8,024 nucleotides of DNA from Clostridiales bacterium (GTDB lineage: Bacteria > Bacillota > Clostridia > Lachnospirales > Lachnospiraceae), in the NCBI GenBank assembly GCA_021203115.1, contig JAJQBV010000130.1, positions 1-8,024 of the forward strand. The letters are read 5' to 3'. Positions within the stretch are counted from its first letter, which is position 1. Each line of letters starts with the position of its first letter. Positions 1 to 5,908 of this stretch are shown one piece after another. A program made the position numbers and the translations under genes. The notes under the pieces were generated by a model that was not told the DNA's origin, made no database searches, and was given only the letters and a program-made list of their open reading frames with translations.

Positions 1-1
1 T

Positions 2-73
2 CTGAATCTTTCCTGTTCTATCCCGCTGGGGATTCCGGTGATCGGCGGCGCATTTGCCATTATCGTAGTGTAA
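2..73 (+). pseudogene. rnfD: Upstream part of RnfD, cut from the rest by an in-frame TAA
   Basis: In the same reading frame as the downstream RnfD portion, codons from position 2 give 23 residues that read as an RnfD membrane segment (SIPLGIPVIGGAFAIIVV), followed by TAA at 71-73. The family normally reads AFAIIVVKQ(L/I/C)FGGLGQN here, so the stop replaces a conserved lysine. A single A-to-T change (AAA to TAA) would explain it. The next two codons (Leu-Val) also differ from the usual Gln-Leu/Ile/Cys. The 5' end of the gene, and rnfC which normally precedes it, lie outside the window. It is either a real nonsense mutation or a sequence error close to the window edge; the sequence alone cannot decide. 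Confidence 0.7.
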
Positions 74-694
74 TTGGTTTTCGGCGGACTGGGACAGAAC
101 TTTATGAACCCGGCTCTGGGCGCCCGGTGCTTCCTGCTTTTGTCGTTTACCGGTCCCATGACCAGCTTTGCGACGATTCCGCTGGACACGACGACCAGCG
201 CGACGCCGCTGTCCTATTTGAGCGACGGCGGTCTGTACACGGATACCATGGCGATGTTTACCGGCCGCATTTCCGGTACGATCGGTGAGACCAGTGTGAT
301 CGCCATCCTGATCGGTGCGATCTTCCTGATTGCCATGGGCATCATTGATCTGCGGATCCCGGGTACATACATTCTTACCTTTGCGATTTTTGTCATTCTG
401 TTCGGCGGGCATCTCACCACGGGCGACATGGTTCCCTTTGTGGTGCAGGAGCTCTGCGGCGGCGGTCTCATGCTCGGCGCGTTTTTCATGGCGACCGACT
501 ATGTGACATCGCCGATCACGCCGAAGGGCAAGATCATATACGGCGTCATCTGCGGCTGCCTGCTCGGCATTTTCCGCTTGTTCGGTTCTTCCGCAGAGGG
601 ATGCTCTTACTCCATTATCTTTGCAAATATGTTAGTGCCGTTGATCGAGAGATTCACGGTGCCGAAACCGTTTGGTAAAGGAGGGGAGAAATAA
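74..694 (+). CDS. rnfD: RnfD, ion-translocating oxidoreductase membrane subunit (open 3' portion)
   Basis: This is the membrane subunit of the Rnf complex (ferredoxin:NAD+ oxidoreductase) that carries covalent FMN and belongs to the NqrB/RnfD family. The open stretch starts directly after the in-frame TAA at 71-73 and begins with the family signature FGGLGQNFMNPAL. The FMN-attachment motif S-A-T-P-L follows, with the threonine codon at 203-205. Several hydrophobic helices come next, and the tail (GIFRLFGSSAEG, then a membrane segment ending in LIERFTVPKPFG) is typical of intact RnfD. TTG at 74 is only the first possible codon after the stop: no ribosome site precedes it, so it is unlikely to be a natural start. 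The TAA stop (692-694) overlaps the rnfG ATG as TAATG. Apart from the upstream nonsense codon the frame is intact and looks under selection. Confidence 0.85.
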   Translation: MVFGGLGQNFMNPALGARCFLLLSFTGPMTSFATIPLDTTTSATPLSYLSDGGLYTDTMAMFTGRISGTIGETSVIAILIGAIFLIAMGIIDLRIPGTYILTFAIFVILFGGHLTTGDMVPFVVQELCGGGLMLGAFFMATDYVTSPITPKGKIIYGVICGCLLGIFRLFGSSAEGCSYSIIFANMLVPLIERFTVPKPFGKGGEK

Positions 695-1323
695 TGAAAA
701 ATATATTGGTCAAAGACGCACTCATCCTTTTTGCGATCACGCTGGTCGCGGGATTCGGCCTCGGCGCGGTTCATGAGATCACGCTGGAGCCCATCGCGGC
801 GGCGGAGGCGGAGGCTCAGCAGGAGGCGTATGAGACGGTTTTCGAGGATGCGGACTCCTTTGTGGAGCTCCCCGGCTTCAGCGCGGAGGACGCGGCAGCG
901 GTTCTCGCGGAGAACGGATACGAGGAGGATAGCATTGAGAGCTGCGTACAGGCAGTGGACGCGGACGGCAATCTTCTGGGCTATGTGATCAACGCGACAG
1001 ACCCCAACAGCTATGGCGGAGATGTCACCCTCTCGCTGGGTGTGCGGGTGGACGGCACGGTGAACGGTTACTCTCTCACGGACATCAGCGATACCGCCGG
1101 TCTCGGCATGAAGGCGAAGGAAGAGGCCTTTTATTCACAGTTTGAGGATAAGCAGGTGGAAGCGTTTGTCGTGACGAAGACCGGAGCGACAAGCGACGAG
1201 GAGATCGACGCCATCAGCGGCGCGACCATCTCATCCACAGCCGTAACCAACGCGGTGAACGCAGGCCTGTGCTATTACAGATATCTGATGGATCTGACAG
1301 GAGGTGAACTTCTCAGTGAATAA
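694..1323 (+). CDS. rnfG: RnfG, FMN-binding subunit of the Rnf complex
   Basis: RnfG carries one covalently bound FMN and passes electrons within the membrane-bound Rnf complex. The 209-residue protein, a normal length for the family, has one N-terminal membrane helix (about residues 8-26) followed by an outward-facing domain. The FMN attachment motif S-G-A-T lies at residues 175-178, in the context DAISGATISSTAVTNAV, so Thr178 is the predicted flavin-bearing residue. The family stretch DTAGLGMKAKE is also present (about residues 133-143). The start ATG overlaps the rnfD stop in TAATG and is preceded by a strong GGAGGGGAG ribosome site. The gene lies in frame order D-G-E-A-B, and its last bases contain the rnfE ribosome site and start. 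A second T-G-A-T at 163-166 is probably not a flavin site. Confidence 0.95.
   Translation: MKNILVKDALILFAITLVAGFGLGAVHEITLEPIAAAEAEAQQEAYETVFEDADSFVELPGFSAEDAAAVLAENGYEEDSIESCVQAVDADGNLLGYVINATDPNSYGGDVTLSLGVRVDGTVNGYSLTDISDTAGLGMKAKEEAFYSQFEDKQVEAFVVTKTGATSDEEIDAISGATISSTAVTNAVNAGLCYYRYLMDLTGGELLSE
1299..1307 (+). promoter_or_regulatory. Ribosome binding site that sets the rnfE start
   Basis: AGGAGGTGA near the end of rnfG is an almost perfect Shine-Dalgarno sequence. Its spacing fits the GTG at 1316 and excludes the in-frame GTG at 1304, which lies inside the site. Confidence 0.75.
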
Positions 1324-2083
1324 GTGTATCGAACGTTTACATAATGGAATTATCAAGGAGAATCCTACCTTTGTGCTGCTGCTTGGTATGTGTCCGACAC
1401 TGGCTGTCACCACATCTGCCATGAACGGCGTCGGTATGGGTCTTTCCACGACACTGGTGCTTGTTTTTTCAAACCTGATTATCTCACTGCTGCGCAAGAT
1501 CATACCGGACAAAGTGCGTGTTCCGGCTTTTATCGTGGTTGTGGCGTCGCTGGTTACGATCGTACAGTTCCTGCTGCAGGGCTATCTGCCGGATCTGTAT
1601 GATTCCCTCGGCATCTACATTCCGCTGATCGTGGTAAACTGCATTATCCTCGGCCGTGCGGAGAGCTATGCTTCCAAAAACGGACCGATCCCGTCGGTTT
1701 TCGACGGAATCGGCATGGGCCTCGGATTTACGCTGGGCCTCACCTGTATCGGTATTGTCCGTGAAATCCTCGGCGCGGGTCAGATCTTCGGCGTACAGGT
1801 GCTTCCGCTTGCGGATTCCGCCGCGGGTACGGCCGGTTACACGCCGGTTACGATCTTTGTTCTGGCTCCGGGCGCATTCTTCGTTCTGGCATTCCTGATT
1901 GCGGTTCAGAACGCCTACAAGAACGCACGGCGCAAAAAGGGTCTCAAGGTAAAAGAGGCGGCCGGATGTCTCGGCGGAGACTGTGCTTCCTGCGCAGAGG
2001 GTGTCTGCCCTGTCCCTGAGAAAAAAGAGGCGGCGCTGGCTGCTTCGGCTGAGAAGAAAGAAGAACAGGAGGCGGATAAATAA
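1316..2083 (+). CDS. rnfE: RnfE, membrane subunit of the Rnf complex, with a Cys-rich tail
   Basis: RnfE is a polytopic membrane subunit that forms the ion-translocating core with its paralogue RnfA. The GTG at 1316 is preferred because AGGAGGTGA (about 1299-1307) stands 8-9 bases upstream; another in-frame GTG at 1304 lies inside that ribosome site. The 255-residue product starts VNKCIERLHNGIIKENPTFV and has about six membrane helices. Cys26 (LLGMCPTL) and Cys109 (VVNCIILGRAES) match the conserved pair that holds the intramembrane iron-sulfur site shared with RnfA. After the last helix there is a basic patch (NARRKKG) and then a tail with cysteines 218, 223, 226 and 231 (C-x4-C-x2-C-x4-C), ending in a charged Glu/Lys/Ala-rich stretch. 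The TAA stop overlaps the rnfA ATG. Confidence 0.95.
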   Translation: MNKCIERLHNGIIKENPTFVLLLGMCPTLAVTTSAMNGVGMGLSTTLVLVFSNLIISLLRKIIPDKVRVPAFIVVVASLVTIVQFLLQGYLPDLYDSLGIYIPLIVVNCIILGRAESYASKNGPIPSVFDGIGMGLGFTLGLTCIGIVREILGAGQIFGVQVLPLADSAAGTAGYTPVTIFVLAPGAFFVLAFLIAVQNAYKNARRKKGLKVKEAAGCLGGDCASCAEGVCPVPEKKEAALAASAEKKEEQEADK

Positions 2084-2658
2084 TGAAAGAAGTTATTTTA
2101 ATTGCGATCGGATCTGCGATTGTAAATAACGTAGTGTTGAGTCAGTTCCTCGGTTTGTGTCCGTTCTTCGGCGTCTCAAAAAAGGTCAGCACGGCGGCGG
2201 GAATGGGCGCCGCGGTTATCTTTGTTATCACGATCGCGTCCTTTGTGACAAGTGTTCTGGACACGTTTGTTTTACAGAATTTTGATCTGGTTTATCTGCG
2301 GACCATTGTATTTATTCTGGTTATCGCCGCGCTGGTGCAGTTCGTGGAGATGTTCCTGAAGAAATCCATGCCGCCCCTGTACAATGCGCTGGGCGTGTAT
2401 CTGCCCCTGATCACGACCAACTGTGCGGTGCTCGGTGTTGCGCTGAACAATGTGCAGTATGGTTACGGCATCGGCGTCGCCACGGTCAACGGTTTTGCAA
2501 CGGCGGTCGGCTTTACGCTGGCGATCGTCATTATGGCCGGTATCCGCGAGAGTATTGAGTACAATGATTTCCCGGAGGCTCTGAAGGGGTCTGCCATCGT
2601 GCTGGTTACCGCCGGTCTTATGGCAATCGCGTTCATGGGCTTTTCCGGCGTGATTTAA
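2083..2658 (+). CDS. rnfA: RnfA, membrane subunit of the Rnf complex
   Basis: RnfA is the inverted-topology paralogue of RnfE in the membrane core of the Rnf complex. The 191-residue product is the usual family length and has about six membrane helices. It opens with the conserved stretch IVNNVVLSQFLGLCPFFGVS. Cys26 in this stretch and Cys114 in LITTNCAVLGVAL match the cysteine pair that, with that of RnfE, binds the intramembrane iron-sulfur cluster. The start ATG overlaps the rnfE stop in TAATG, with AGGAGGCGG just upstream. The stop is followed after 12 bases by rnfB. No abnormal features are seen. Confidence 0.96.
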   Translation: MKEVILIAIGSAIVNNVVLSQFLGLCPFFGVSKKVSTAAGMGAAVIFVITIASFVTSVLDTFVLQNFDLVYLRTIVFILVIAALVQFVEMFLKKSMPPLYNALGVYLPLITTNCAVLGVALNNVQYGYGIGVATVNGFATAVGFTLAIVIMAGIRESIEYNDFPEALKGSAIVLVTAGLMAIAFMGFSGVI

Positions 2659-2670
2659 GGAGGTATACAG

Positions 2671-3462
2671 ATGGATGTTCAGGCTATTATAATTGCCACC
2701 GTTGTGGTCGGCGTAGTTGGTATTGTCATCGGTATCGTCCTCGGAATCGCCGGTGAGAAGTTTAAAGTAGAAGTGGATCCCAACGAGGAGGCGATCCTCG
2801 GCGTCCTGCCCGGAAACAACTGCGGCGGCTGCGGGTATGCCGGATGTTCCGGCCTGGCGGCTGCGATCGCGAAAGGTGAGGCGGAGGTCGGTGCCTGCCC
2901 GGTGGGCGGAGCGCCGGTTGCCGCACAGATCGGTGCCATCATGGGCCAGGAGGTCAGTGAGGCGGTCCGGAATGTCGCTTTTGTAAAGTGCGCCGGTACC
3001 TGCGAGCAGGCAGGCACGGATTACAATTACATAGGGGAGCAGACCTGCTCGATGGTGAAGTTTATCTCCAACGGAGGCCCCAAGTCCTGCAACTACGGCT
3101 GCATGGGCTTCGGCGACTGCGTCGCGGCCTGCCCGTTTGACGCGATCCATATCGTGAACGGCATCGCTGTGGTGGATAAGGATGAATGTAAGGCCTGCGG
3201 CAAGTGCATTGAGGCCTGCCCGCAGAATCTGATCGAGCTGGTCCCCTACGATGCGAAGCACATGGTACAGTGCAGCTCCAGAGATATGGGCAAGAATGTG
3301 ATGAAAGCCTGCAAGGTGGGCTGCATCGGCTGCAAGATGTGCATGAAGGTCTGTGAGGCGGACGCGATCACGGTTGAGAACAATATCGCTCATATTGATC
3401 AGGAGAAGTGCACGGGCTGCGGCAAGTGTGCGGAGAAGTGTCCGAAGAAGATCATCTGTTGA
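2671..3462 (+). CDS. rnfB: RnfB, iron-sulfur subunit that takes electrons from ferredoxin
   Basis: RnfB is the cytoplasmic-side, membrane-anchored iron-sulfur protein thought to accept electrons from reduced ferredoxin. The 263 residues begin with one membrane helix (about 5-27). A 4Fe-4S domain of the PF04060 type follows, with Cys51, 54, 59 and 76 (C-x2-C-x4-C-x16-C). Cys107, 111, 126 and 140 lie in the linker. Ferredoxin-type groups come next: 144/150/154, 173/176/179 with 183, 214-228 (C-x3-C-x2-C-x2-C-x3-C), and 247/250/253/257. The protein ends in Ile-Ile-Cys. The start follows a perfect AAGGAGG site. It is the last gene of the operon; the structured repeat begins 3 bases after its TGA. 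Confidence 0.96.
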   Translation: MDVQAIIIATVVVGVVGIVIGIVLGIAGEKFKVEVDPNEEAILGVLPGNNCGGCGYAGCSGLAAAIAKGEAEVGACPVGGAPVAAQIGAIMGQEVSEAVRNVAFVKCAGTCEQAGTDYNYIGEQTCSMVKFISNGGPKSCNYGCMGFGDCVAACPFDAIHIVNGIAVVDKDECKACGKCIEACPQNLIELVPYDAKHMVQCSSRDMGKNVMKACKVGCIGCKMCMKVCEADAITVENNIAHIDQEKCTGCGKCAEKCPKKIIC

Positions 3463-3465
3463 CTC

Positions 3466-3669
3466 AGATGTTACGATTCACGGCGTATCGGAATTTCTGA
3501 ATGGAATCGTCATGCTTGCATGTAAGACCATTCAGAAATTTTGATGCAGCCTGTGAAGCAGGAACTCCTCTCTACATAAGCAATTCCAATACGCGTAAGC
3601 GGATTGAGGAGCCTGCTTGGCAGGCGGGAATTGCGCATGGAGAGTGGAGGACCGTGAATTGTAACATCT
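3466..3669. repeat. 204-bp palindromic element with 18-bp terminal inverted repeats (MITE-like)
   Basis: The rnfB-proB gap is almost entirely one structured element. The ends, 3466-3483 (AGATGTTACGATTCACGG) and 3652-3669 (CCGTGAATTGTAACATCT), are inverted repeats over 18 positions with one difference, which would be a G-U pair in RNA. Inside are a 15-bp hairpin (3490-3504 with 3528-3542) and a 23-position stem with 19 matches (3565-3587 with 3627-3649). The latter encloses two smaller hairpins: 3588-3605 with a GTAA loop, and 3611-3625 (GCCTGC TTG GCAGGC). No coding capacity is evident. No target-site duplication is seen at the ends. It could be a non-autonomous mobile element, a dispersed REP-like repeat, or a structured RNA; the first two seem most likely. 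Confidence 0.75.
3490..3542 (+). terminator. Long hairpin after rnfB, possible transcription terminator
   Basis: Positions 3490-3504 and 3528-3542 pair over 15 positions (13 Watson-Crick, 2 G-U). The 23-base loop itself contains a small palindrome, CATGC TT GCATG (3511-3522). The right arm ends in ATTTTG, a short T run, so it could stop the rnf transcript, but the T tract is too weak for a confident call. It is part of the larger palindromic element. Confidence 0.35.
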
Positions 3670-3675
3670 TATAAT
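3670..3675 (+). promoter_or_regulatory. Candidate -10 box (TATAAT) for proB
   Basis: A perfect TATAAT begins at the base directly after the right terminal inverted repeat. No convincing -35 hexamer is found 16-19 bases upstream, which is inside the element's end. The implied start point near 3682 would leave a leader of only about 10 bases before the proB ATG. Confidence 0.4.
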
Positions 3676-3692
3676 GAAAGACGCTCATAAAA

Positions 3693-4535
3693 ATGCAGAC
3701 AAATGATTATTTCAAATACAAAAAGAGGATTGTGGTAAAGATCGGGTCGTCATCTCTCCAGCATCCGCAGACGGGAGATCTGAATTATTATAAGATCGAG
3801 AAGCTGGTACGGGAGCTCTGCGACATCCGCAACCGCGGCATCGACGTGTGCCTGGTCAGCTCCGGCGCGATCGCGGTGGGGCGAAAGGCGCTCGGACTGA
3901 CCGACCGGCCGCAGGATACCGCAACGAAACAGGCCTGTGCGGCGGTGGGTCAGGCACGTCTGATGATGACCTATCAGAAGCTTTTTTCGGAGTACCACCA
4001 GACAGCGGCGCAGATCCTGATTACGAAGGGAACGATCTTCAATCCGGTGTCCCGCGAGAATGCCCACAACACGTTTCGCCAGCTCTTTGAGCTGGGAGCC
4101 ATCCCGATTGTGAATGAGAATGACACCGTCTCCACCTACGAGATGCAGTTCGGCGACAATGATACCCTGTCCGGGCTGGTCACCTCTCTGCTGGAGGCGG
4201 ATCTTCTGATCATGCTCTCCGATATCGACGGTCTGTACACCGATGACCTCAGAGAGAATCCGAATGCGAAGCTGATCGAGGAGGTTACAGAGATGGACGG
4301 GCATATCGACCGCATGGCGAAGGAGACGACCGGCAGCGATGTCGGCACCGGCGGGATGGCCACCAAGCTGACCGCGGCAAGGATTGCGACGGCCTCCGGC
4401 GCGGACATGGTCATCGTCAACGGGCAGGATGTCGGGATTCTTCATGAAATTATGGAGGGCAGCTTCCACGGAACGCTTTTTCGTGCGCAGAAAAACACCG
4501 AGTTCGATATCCAGAGCTTTCTGGAAAAGCATTAG
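3693..4535 (+). CDS. proB: Glutamate 5-kinase, short form without PUA domain
   Basis: ProB phosphorylates L-glutamate to gamma-glutamyl phosphate, the first step of proline synthesis, in the cytoplasm. The 280-residue protein is a single amino-acid-kinase domain. Visible motifs are VVKIGSSSL (about 14-22), SSGAIAVG (56-63), NENDTVS (141-147), FGDNDTLSG (153-161), SDIDGLYT (176-183) and the nucleotide-binding GTGGMATK (218-225). The C-terminal PUA domain of the roughly 367-residue form is absent; the shorter form is also known in bacteria. The ATG at 3693 is the first start after an in-frame stop at 3675; no clear ribosome site precedes it. proA, a common neighbour, does not follow; the next gene is a YnzC-like protein 21 bases downstream. 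Confidence 0.95.
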   Translation: MQTNDYFKYKKRIVVKIGSSSLQHPQTGDLNYYKIEKLVRELCDIRNRGIDVCLVSSGAIAVGRKALGLTDRPQDTATKQACAAVGQARLMMTYQKLFSEYHQTAAQILITKGTIFNPVSRENAHNTFRQLFELGAIPIVNENDTVSTYEMQFGDNDTLSGLVTSLLEADLLIMLSDIDGLYTDDLRENPNAKLIEEVTEMDGHIDRMAKETTGSDVGTGGMATKLTAARIATASGADMVIVNGQDVGILHEIMEGSFHGTLFRAQKNTEFDIQSFLEKH

Positions 4536-4556
4536 AAAAGAAAGTCAGGGAATCTC

Positions 4557-4775
4557 ATGACAGACGAAAAGGTGGCTCGTATCAATGAGCTGTATCATAA
4601 ATCAAAAGAACAGGGGCTGACCGAGGCAGAGCAGGAAGAACAGAAAGCGCTCCGCGCGGAGTATGTCGCCTCGTTTCGTCGGAATCTGAAAGCACAGCTG
4701 GATAACATTGACATGCAGAATCCGGACGGTACGATTGAGAATCTGGGTGAGAAGTATCGAAAAATGCACAAATGA
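4557..4775 (+). CDS. YnzC/DUF896 family small protein
   Basis: This 72-residue protein matches the DUF896 (UPF0291, YnzC-like) family. Its helical N-terminal half has the pattern ARINELYHKSKEQGLTEAE, followed by E-x-x-x-x-A-L-R-x-E-Y and a C-terminal NLGEKYRKMH-type ending. Such proteins are short helical hairpins found across Firmicutes; the cellular role is not established, though relatives in Bacillus are linked to the SOS-response gene set. The ATG is preceded by CAGGG with a spacing of about six bases. It lies 21 bases after proB on the same strand and is probably co-transcribed with it. The stop is only 14 bp from the stop of the convergent PHP gene. Confidence 0.85.
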   Translation: MTDEKVARINELYHKSKEQGLTEAEQEEQKALRAEYVASFRRNLKAQLDNIDMQNPDGTIENLGEKYRKMHK

Positions 4776-4789
4776 TGACAAGGAAAAGA

Positions 4790-5503
4790 TCAGCGAGACA
4801 GGGCTCTCAGCACTGCCTCCGGCGAGGCATCCTCCGCTTCCAGAAAATAGAGCGGCTCGCGCAGAGAATTCAGATCGTGCGCGTCGGAGCTGCTGATCAT
4901 ACGGCAGTTTTCCAGATATGGATGCGTTGCCTTTAAATCCGGCCAGTCGGCCGAGTTTTTTACTTCCACGCAGGAAAACCGGCTGTCCGGAGGGACAAAG
5001 CCCAGATTTCCGAGAAGGCTGGTGGTGGATTTGTTGATGTGTGCCGGAGCCATGACACCGTGGTACTGCCGCACCAGGTCATACACCGCGTCCAGCGGGA
5101 TCGCGGTGGCGGAGATCAGGAGCTTTTCCTCCCTCCCGCAGATCTGATCGTCTGTATCATAGATGATCTGGTTTCCGAAAAAGGACGGTGTGTTCGGGAT
5201 GTTCGGAAGCTGCGCGTAGACATACGCATCAAAGGCCATGGCGTCCGCCAGCGCCGCAAAGTAGCACAGCACGTGCACCTCCTCGGCGGTCGTCAGCTCC
5301 ATCCCGAATAGGATGTTCATCCCGTATTCCTTTGCTGCCGCGGCGAAGGCGGGGCAATTTTTGCAGGAAGAATGATCGGTCAGAGCGATGAGATCCAGAC
5401 CGATCACCTTTGCCATGCCAACGATGTTTGCCGGAGTCATGTCATCGTCCCCGCAGGGGGAGAGGCAGGAGTGGATATGCAGATCGTAGGAGAGTTTAAC
5501 CAT
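4790..5503 (-). CDS. PHP-domain metal-dependent phosphoesterase
   Basis: The PHP fold binds two or three metal ions and usually hydrolyses phosphoesters; the substrate here is unknown. The 237-residue protein shows the metal-ligand motifs in order: H9-x-H11 (YDLHIHS), D43-H44 (ALTDH), E69 (FGMEL), H77 (EVHVLCYF), H155 (MAPAHINKS) and D207-x-H209 (SSSDAHD). The stretch CLSPCGDDDMTP after the first histidines is characteristic of the branch found beside DRTGG and hydrogenase-like genes. Cys13, 17, 47 and 50 lie close to metal-site residues. ATG at 5503 is chosen because the PHP fold starts there; it overlaps the end of DRTGG protein 2 by 8 bases. GGAGG stands about 15 bases upstream, so translational coupling is likely. 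It is the last gene of the cluster. Confidence 0.88.
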   Translation of the reverse strand: MVKLSYDLHIHSCLSPCGDDDMTPANIVGMAKVIGLDLIALTDHSSCKNCPAFAAAAKEYGMNILFGMELTTAEEVHVLCYFAALADAMAFDAYVYAQLPNIPNTPSFFGNQIIYDTDDQICGREEKLLISATAIPLDAVYDLVRQYHGVMAPAHINKSTTSLLGNLGFVPPDSRFSCVEVKNSADWPDLKATHPYLENCRMISSSDAHDLNSLREPLYFLEAEDASPEAVLRALSR

Positions 5504-5828
5504 GGATCCGGTTGTAAACCTCCAGCGCCATGTCAAAGATCGGGCGATCCGTCCGAAGGAGCGTGAGGTCCTGGGATACCGCTTTGAGCTTCATGTTGTC
5601 GTCGGCGTTTGCGCTGCAGCAGAGGATGATGCAGGCACAGTCCGCCAGCGAGGCGACGGCCAGCGTGTTTATATTGGCCATCACGGTGCACCATGCGCAG
5701 CCGGCCGGTGCGTTCCCCATCGCGACGCTTAAAAGATCGCAGCAGTAGGGCTCTGTGATCACGGCATCCGCATCTCCGGTGTGGATGACCTCCAGTCCGC
5801 AGTCTTTTATCAGTTCATTCACTGTCAT
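5496..5828 (-). CDS. DRTGG-domain protein 2, cysteine-rich
   Basis: This 110-residue protein aligns by eye with DRTGG-domain proteins (PF07085) of clostridial hydrogenase-associated clusters: a start MTVNELIKDCGLEVIHTGD, a core YCCDLLSVAMG followed by TVMANINTLAVASLADCACIIL, and a C-terminal helix. DRTGG domains occur next to CBS domains, in phosphotransacetylase and in kinase-like proteins; they are thought to bind ligands, and this stand-alone form has no proven function. It has nine cysteines (10, 29, 30, 44, 47, 64, 66, 70, 71), far more than the sister protein at 7605-7940. AAGGAG sits 8 bases before the ATG. An 80-base gap separates it from the hydrogenase-like gene, and it overlaps the PHP gene. 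Confidence 0.8.
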   Translation of the reverse strand: MTVNELIKDCGLEVIHTGDADAVITEPYCCDLLSVAMGNAPAGCAWCTVMANINTLAVASLADCACIILCCSANADDNMKLKAVSQDLTLLRTDRPIFDMALEVYNRIHG

Positions 5829-5861
5829 AGTGGATACTCCTTTTCGATGATTTTCAGGGTA

Positions 5862-5890
5862 ATCTTACAACACTTCCCCTGTCGTGTAAA
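5862..5890 (-). promoter_or_regulatory. Candidate internal promoter before DRTGG protein 2
   Basis: On the minus strand, TTTACA (5890-5885, five of six matches to TTGACA) and TAAGAT (5867-5862, four of six matches to TATAAT) are separated by exactly 17 bases. They stand upstream of the AAGGAG ribosome site at 5842-5837. This fits a vegetative-type promoter that could express the last two genes separately. The rest of the 5829-5908 gap shows only a weak imperfect stem. Confidence 0.4.
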
Positions 5891-5908
5891 TAAAAATCAC
5901 TCCGGAAC

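Noticed and set aside
74..76. TTG as a true rnfD start
   Set aside because: It falls in the middle of a conserved RnfD segment, directly after the nonsense codon, without a ribosome site.
1180..1191. T-G-A-T at residues 163-166 of RnfG as a second flavin site
   Set aside because: Family flavinylation is at the S-G-A-T followed by the Thr/Ser-rich stretch (175-178); the earlier motif lacks that context.
2272..3393. Long open frame on the minus strand (373 codons)
   Set aside because: It lies antisense to rnfA and rnfB, has a His/Asp/Arg-rich composition with no recognisable domain, and has no ribosome site; it follows from codon bias of the real genes.
3750..4532. Minus-strand open frame (260 codons)
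   Set aside because: It is antisense to proB, which shows all kinase motifs; no domain or ribosome site is seen.
5504..5536. Upstream ATG at 5536 for the PHP gene
   Set aside because: It would add 11 residues unlike the family before the conserved start MVKLSYDLHIHS.
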